A program made the position numbers and the translations under genes. Below, in pieces: positions 12,464 to 15,870 of a DNA stretch of 15,870 nucleotides (within the stretch, counting starts at the first letter, position 1; each line of letters opens with the position of its first letter). Below the pieces are notes generated by a model. The model was given only the letters and a program-made list of their open reading frames with translations. It did not search any database and had not been told where the DNA came from. The DNA comes from CAZDHT01 sp964505325 (GTDB lineage Bacteria > Planctomycetota > PUPC01). The DNA lies in assembly GCA_964505325.1 (NCBI GenBank), contig CAZDHT010000103.1:1-15870 (forward strand), in the 5' to 3' direction.

Positions 12464-13286
12464 CCGCCAAGCCGGCAAGGCCGACTCCGCCACGAGCGGC
12501 CGACAAGCCCCGCCGACTGCCGAGGCGGAAACCGCCTGGGAACGGTTTCGGCAATCGAGGTCCGCCAGCCGCAGAAATGCCCTCGTCGAGCGGTACATGC
12601 CCCTGGTGCGGACCATTTCCAGCCGCATTGCCACAGAGCTGCCCAACTCCGTCCAGGTTGACGATCTCGTCAGCGCCGGCACATTCGGCCTCATGGACGC
12701 CATCGAGCGGTACGACCCGGACCTGGGGACGCGCTTCGAGACCTACTGCGCCGTACGCATCCGGGGCGCCATACTGGACGAGCTCCGCCACGTCAACTGG
12801 CTGCCTCGGCTGCAGTCCGCCCGGGCGACCCGAGTGGATGCCGCCGCAGACGCGCTGAAGGGCGAGCTCGGCCGCGCGCCGAGCCCCCGCGAGATCGCTC
12901 GAAGGACCGGGCTCAAGGTCCGCGACGTCAACAACGCCTCCAACAACGGGGGCAAGCGCGTGTCGCTGAACAGCGGCCCGCGGAGCAGCGACGGCCAAGA
13001 GGAGATGCGCGCCATCGACATCATCGAGGCCCAGGGCATTTGTGATCCCGCCGACCTGCTGCAAGAGAAGGAGCGCCGCGACATCCTGGCTCGCGAGGTC
13101 CGCAGCCTCCCCCGCGCCGAGCGACTGCTCGTCATGCTCTACTACTTTGACGAGTTCACCATGAAGCAGATCGGGGAGGCGCTCAACGTGAGCGAATCGC
13201 GCATCTGCCAGATGCACGCTGGAATACTGGAACGGCTCCAGCAGCGGCTCGCGGAACTCGACGAATCCAGGTCGCGCCCCGACTGA
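12447..13286 (+). CDS. FliA/WhiG-family RNA polymerase sigma factor (sigma-28 type)
   Basis: This 279-residue protein is a group 3 sigma factor with regions 2, 3 and 4. Region 2 (about 45-115) holds LVERYMPLVRTISSRIA, VDDLVSAGTFGLMDAIERYD and FETYCAVRIRGAILDELR. Region 3 (about 121-190) holds GELGRAPSPREIARRTGL. Region 4 (about 216-266) ends LNVSESRICQMHAGILERL, a signature of FliA/WhiG proteins. A polar extension of about 30 residues precedes region 2. The ATG at 12447 follows AGGAAAAG and overlaps the merR gene by 17 bp; the open frame continues upstream to 12255 only as a shadow of merR. No flagellar or chemotaxis gene is in the window, so the regulon could be motility, development or something else. 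An anti-sigma partner of FlgM type was not seen. Confidence 0.92.
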   Translation: MGRTTDRQAGKADSATSGRQAPPTAEAETAWERFRQSRSASRRNALVERYMPLVRTISSRIATELPNSVQVDDLVSAGTFGLMDAIERYDPDLGTRFETYCAVRIRGAILDELRHVNWLPRLQSARATRVDAAADALKGELGRAPSPREIARRTGLKVRDVNNASNNGGKRVSLNSGPRSSDGQEEMRAIDIIEAQGICDPADLLQEKERRDILAREVRSLPRAERLLVMLYYFDEFTMKQIGEALNVSESRICQMHAGILERLQQRLAELDESRSRPD

Positions 13287-13323
13287 CCCGCGGGCAGTCC
13301 GAAGCGGCGGCAGGAGTAGACCG

Positions 13324-14718
13324 ATGGCCGACGCATCCAAGGGGCAGAGCAGGCAGCCGGATTGGCTCGACCTGTTTCGCTGCTTCCGGATCGCGTGCGA
13401 TCCCGCCAAGATGTGGCTCGGGTTCCTCGGCGCCGCGTTTACCATTCTGATGTTGCTCTTGTGGCTGGGCCTCTTGCTGGAGGTCCGGCAGCTCGCTGAC
13501 GGCAAGACCAGCCGGCTCGTCCTTCAGCAGATACGCGAGGGCAATTCCGCCGGCGCCTACCAGGCCCTGCGGACCGGCGTGGCCGGCACGTGGACCGGCC
13601 TCAAGGGTGACCTCCGAGCCATCCGCCACTCAGGGCTCCGCAGCAAGCTCATGGAGACGCTCCGCGGTGCCACGACCCTTCAGAAAGTCATTCCGTGGAC
13701 GGTGATATTGCTGCTCCTGCTGTCGGTGCCGTGGGCCTATTTCGGCGGCGCGATCGGCCGCGCCGCTGCGGTCGAATATGCGACCGGCCAGCGCATTGCC
13801 ACCGCTGAGGCGCGCGAGTTTGCCGCGCGCCGGTGGAGTTCGTACCTATGGCCCCCGCTGGGGCTCCTCCTCGTGCTGACGGCGCTTTTCCTGGCGGGCG
13901 CGGTCATCGGCCTCGCCGCAGCACACTTGCTGTCCGCAGCAGTGTTTCTCCTCGGCGTGGTGGGGTCGCTGTACCTGCTCCTGCTCGTCAAGCAGAAGAC
14001 CCGGTCCGGCGTGACCGGCGCGTTGGCGGGGCTGCTGGGATTGGCCCTGACCATCCTGCTGGCGGCGTTGTTGTGGAACGTGTGGCCCGAAGAGATGGAT
14101 TGGCTGGGGCGGCTGGCCGTGGTGGTGTGTTTTCCGCTCCTGCTGGCATTGAGCATTACGGCGCTGCTCGTCCTCCTGGTCCTCCTGTTCGGCCGGGGCC
14201 TGATGATGAGCGCCATCAGCTTCGAGGCGACGGACGCATTCGACGGCATCACACGCGCCGGGGACTACGTGCTGAGGCGCCCGTGGCACCTCGCGTTCTA
14301 CACCGTGGTCGGCGGCGCCTACGGCATCCCGTGCTTTGCCCTCGTGGCGTTCCTGGCGTTTGGCGGCTTTGTCGTCGCCGCGCTCGCGGTGTGGGCGGGA
14401 TTTGGCCAGAGCTTCGAGGGCACGTACAGCGCCGTGTTCAGCCCTGTGCGGGGCACCAGTCTCCTGCAGCCGTTCCCCGGCTTCCTGCTTCGCGTCCTGT
14501 TTGCGCTGCTGTGTGGTCTGGTCGCCGGATGGTGCGCCTCCTTTATTCAGTCTTTCCGCGCGATCTGCTACGCGCTGGTCCGGAAGAGCGTCGACCTTTC
14601 GGAGACGTCGGAAGTATACCTGGACATCAGCCGAGTTCCCGCGGCCCCCGCGGCCCCGGCGGCCCCGGCGGCGGCGGAGGGCGCCGGCGGGGAAAACGCA
14701 CCCCAATCCCAACCATGA
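13324..14718 (+). CDS. Polytopic inner-membrane protein of unknown function
   Basis: I do not recognise a named family. The 464-residue protein has about eight hydrophobic spans, near residues 31-53, 123-143, 175-199, 203-222, 232-252, 263-289, 322-360 (possibly two) and 387-408. A soluble helical stretch of about 70 residues lies between spans 1 and 2. The motif SFEATDAFDGITRAGDYVLRRP before a late span resembles, from memory, large membrane proteins of planctomycetes; this is not verified. The C-terminus is a low-complexity Ala/Pro tail. AGGAG (13312-13316) is 7 bp before the ATG. It begins 37 bp after the sigma gene, and its stop shares 4 bp with the der start, suggesting an operon of merR, sigma, this gene and der. 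Transport or stress roles would be guesses. Confidence 0.85.
   Translation: MADASKGQSRQPDWLDLFRCFRIACDPAKMWLGFLGAAFTILMLLLWLGLLLEVRQLADGKTSRLVLQQIREGNSAGAYQALRTGVAGTWTGLKGDLRAIRHSGLRSKLMETLRGATTLQKVIPWTVILLLLLSVPWAYFGGAIGRAAAVEYATGQRIATAEAREFAARRWSSYLWPPLGLLLVLTALFLAGAVIGLAAAHLLSAAVFLLGVVGSLYLLLLVKQKTRSGVTGALAGLLGLALTILLAALLWNVWPEEMDWLGRLAVVVCFPLLLALSITALLVLLVLLFGRGLMMSAISFEATDAFDGITRAGDYVLRRPWHLAFYTVVGGAYGIPCFALVAFLAFGGFVVAALAVWAGFGQSFEGTYSAVFSPVRGTSLLQPFPGFLLRVLFALLCGLVAGWCASFIQSFRAICYALVRKSVDLSETSEVYLDISRVPAAPAAPAAPAAAEGAGGENAPQSQP
14638..14673 (+). repeat. Four 9-bp GC repeats encoding Pro-Ala-Ala units
   Basis: Four near-identical 9-bp units (cccgcggcc, cccgcggcc, ccggcggcc, ccggcggcg) encode repeated Pro-Ala-Ala near the C-terminus of the membrane protein. 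Such a run is prone to slippage, so copy number may vary between strains. It probably forms a flexible tail. Confidence 0.75.
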
Positions 14719-15870
14719 ACCCGCCCGTTGTCGCCATAGTCGGCCGGCCTAACGTCGGCAAGTCCACCCTGTTCAACGCGCTCGCGCGGCGGCGCATCTC
14801 CATCGTCGAGCCGAGCAGCGGCGTCACGCGCGACCGCATCTCCACCATCATCACCCGCGAAGACGGGACTCAGCTCGAACTCGTCGACACGGGCGGGATG
14901 GGCATGGCCGACCGCGACGCCCTGACCGATGATGTGGAAGCGCAGATCAGCTACGCGATTGCCAACGCCTCCGCGCTCGTGTTCATCGTCGATGGCGCCC
15001 AAGGCAGCCTGCCGCAGGACCGCGAGATTGCGCGGCGTCTCCGCGCGCTGGGCAAGCCGCTCGTTCTGGTGGCGAACAAGGTCGAGTCGGCGAAGACCGC
15101 CGCCATCGCGGGCGAGTTCCACGGTCTGGGTCTGGGCGAGCCCATGCTGGTCTCGGCACAGCACAAGATCAACACCGGAGAGCTGAGGGACCGGTTGTTT
15201 GAGTTGGCCGCGGCGGCGCCCGGTGAGTCCGGGCCGCCCGAAATGAAGATTGCCATCGTCGGGCGGCGCAACGTCGGGAAGTCGACGTTCATCAATGCGC
15301 TGGCCCGGGAAAACCGCATGATCGTCAACGAACTCCCCGGCACCACCCGCGACTCCGTCGACGTGCGGTTCCAGGTTGACGGCAAAGTGTTCATCGCGAT
15401 CGACACCGCGGGGCTGCGCAAGAAGCGCCAACTCAAAGGCTCCATCGAATTCTACAGCCGCGTACGGGTGGAGGAGTCCATCCGCCGGGCGGACGTGGTG
15501 CTGTTCATGTTCGACGCGCGGAACAAGGTCTCCCGGGTGGACAAGGCGCTGGCCAACTACATCTGCGGTCGGTTCAAGCCATGCATCATCGTTGTCAACA
15601 AGTGGGATCTGGTGAAAGGGGTTCCGACGGGCGAATTCGCCGACTACTTCACGTCGGCGCTGCCCCTGATCAGGCACGCTCCGGTCGCCTTCGTCTCCGC
15701 GCTGGCGAACAAACGGGTGCGGAGTACGATCGACCTCGCCCGGTCGCTCTGGAAGCAGGCCAGGCTGCGGGTGCAAACGGCGGAACTCAATTCGGTGATC
15801 GAAGAGTTGAAACGCCGCCCTCAGCGAGGCGCCAAGGTCGCGCGGCGCCCGAAAATCTACTCCGGCACCC
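14715..15870 (+). CDS. der: GTPase Der (EngA), 3' end beyond the window
   Basis: Der is a tandem-GTPase needed for assembly of the 50S ribosomal subunit. The ATG at 14715 overlaps the preceding stop (ATGA), and 385 codons are present before the window ends. Domain 1 has GRPNVGKST (P-loop, about 10-18), a switch Thr in GVTRDR and VDTGGM (57-62). Domain 2 has GRRNVGKST (183-191), PGTTRDS (208-214), DTAGLRKK (230-237) and NKWD (295-298). The KH-like C-terminal domain is starting (RRPQRGAKVARRPKIYSGT). Oddities: the domain 1 G4 motif reads NKVE (121-124) instead of NKxD, and its G5 region is SAQHKINTG instead of SAxxG. In domain 2 the P-loop Pro is Arg, and SALAN replaces the usual SALTG. Identification is certain; the effect on nucleotide specificity is not. 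Confidence 0.96.
   Translation, partial: MNPPVVAIVGRPNVGKSTLFNALARRRISIVEPSSGVTRDRISTIITREDGTQLELVDTGGMGMADRDALTDDVEAQISYAIANASALVFIVDGAQGSLPQDREIARRLRALGKPLVLVANKVESAKTAAIAGEFHGLGLGEPMLVSAQHKINTGELRDRLFELAAAAPGESGPPEMKIAIVGRRNVGKSTFINALARENRMIVNELPGTTRDSVDVRFQVDGKVFIAIDTAGLRKKRQLKGSIEFYSRVRVEESIRRADVVLFMFDARNKVSRVDKALANYICGRFKPCIIVVNKWDLVKGVPTGEFADYFTSALPLIRHAPVAFVSALANKRVRSTIDLARSLWKQARLRVQTAELNSVIEELKRRPQRGAKVARRPKIYSGT

Noticed and set aside
14568..15776. Minus-strand open frame (402 codons) opposite der
   Set aside because: The + strand encodes an unmistakable Der GTPase here; the opposite frame has no domain.

Overview
The window is a GC-rich bacterial chromosome segment in which every gene I can support lies on the + strand. 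No rRNA, tRNA, CRISPR array, insertion sequence or phage gene was seen. Several traits would suit a Planctomycetota/PVC-like or similar environmental bacterium: an ECF sigma factor followed by a large zinc-finger/FecR-type anti-sigma factor, families of exported paralogs, a WhiG/FliA-type sigma factor away from flagellar genes, and a polytopic membrane protein whose style I associate with that group. This taxonomic call is inference only.

Region 1 (1-3680) is a NiFe-hydrogenase maturation cluster, hypF (3' part only)-hypC-hypD-hypE. HypF and HypE make the cyanide ligand and HypC/HypD assemble the Fe(CN)2CO group. No hydrogenase structural gene and no hypA/hypB is visible. A 54-bp REP-like palindrome sits between hypC and hypD, and hypE follows hypD with no gap.

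Region 2 (3661-8585) is the most unusual part. Inverted and direct copies of a TTGCYG-type motif, able to form two competing helices, separate hypE from an ECF sigma gene. That gene overlaps by 4 bp an anti-sigma gene encoding a cytoplasmic zinc finger, one membrane span, a FecR-like domain and a long coiled coil. Three tandem paralogs follow, each encoding an exported alpha-helical protein with four LTxxQ-type motifs about 70 residues apart. LTxxQ motifs mark the CpxP/Spy/ZraP/CnrX class of periplasmic stress or metal sensors and chaperones, so the five genes look like a self-contained envelope-sensing regulatory module. A hairpin with a T-rich tail after the first paralog may grade expression.

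Region 3 (8658-11982) encodes an exported, probably beta-propeller protein, a TauE/SafE-type anion exporter behind a good sigma70-like promoter (and perhaps starting at CTG), and an exported alpha/beta hydrolase with an unidentified C-terminal domain.

Region 4 (12008-15870) begins with a possible terminator and a strong AT-rich promoter. It holds a short MerR-type regulator that is only a DNA-binding domain, overlapping a FliA/WhiG-family sigma factor, then a polytopic membrane protein, and the 5' part of der (engA), the double-GTPase ribosome assembly factor. This Der has a substituted G4 motif (NKVE) in its first GTPase domain. The der gene overlaps the membrane-protein gene by 4 bp and runs off the window.
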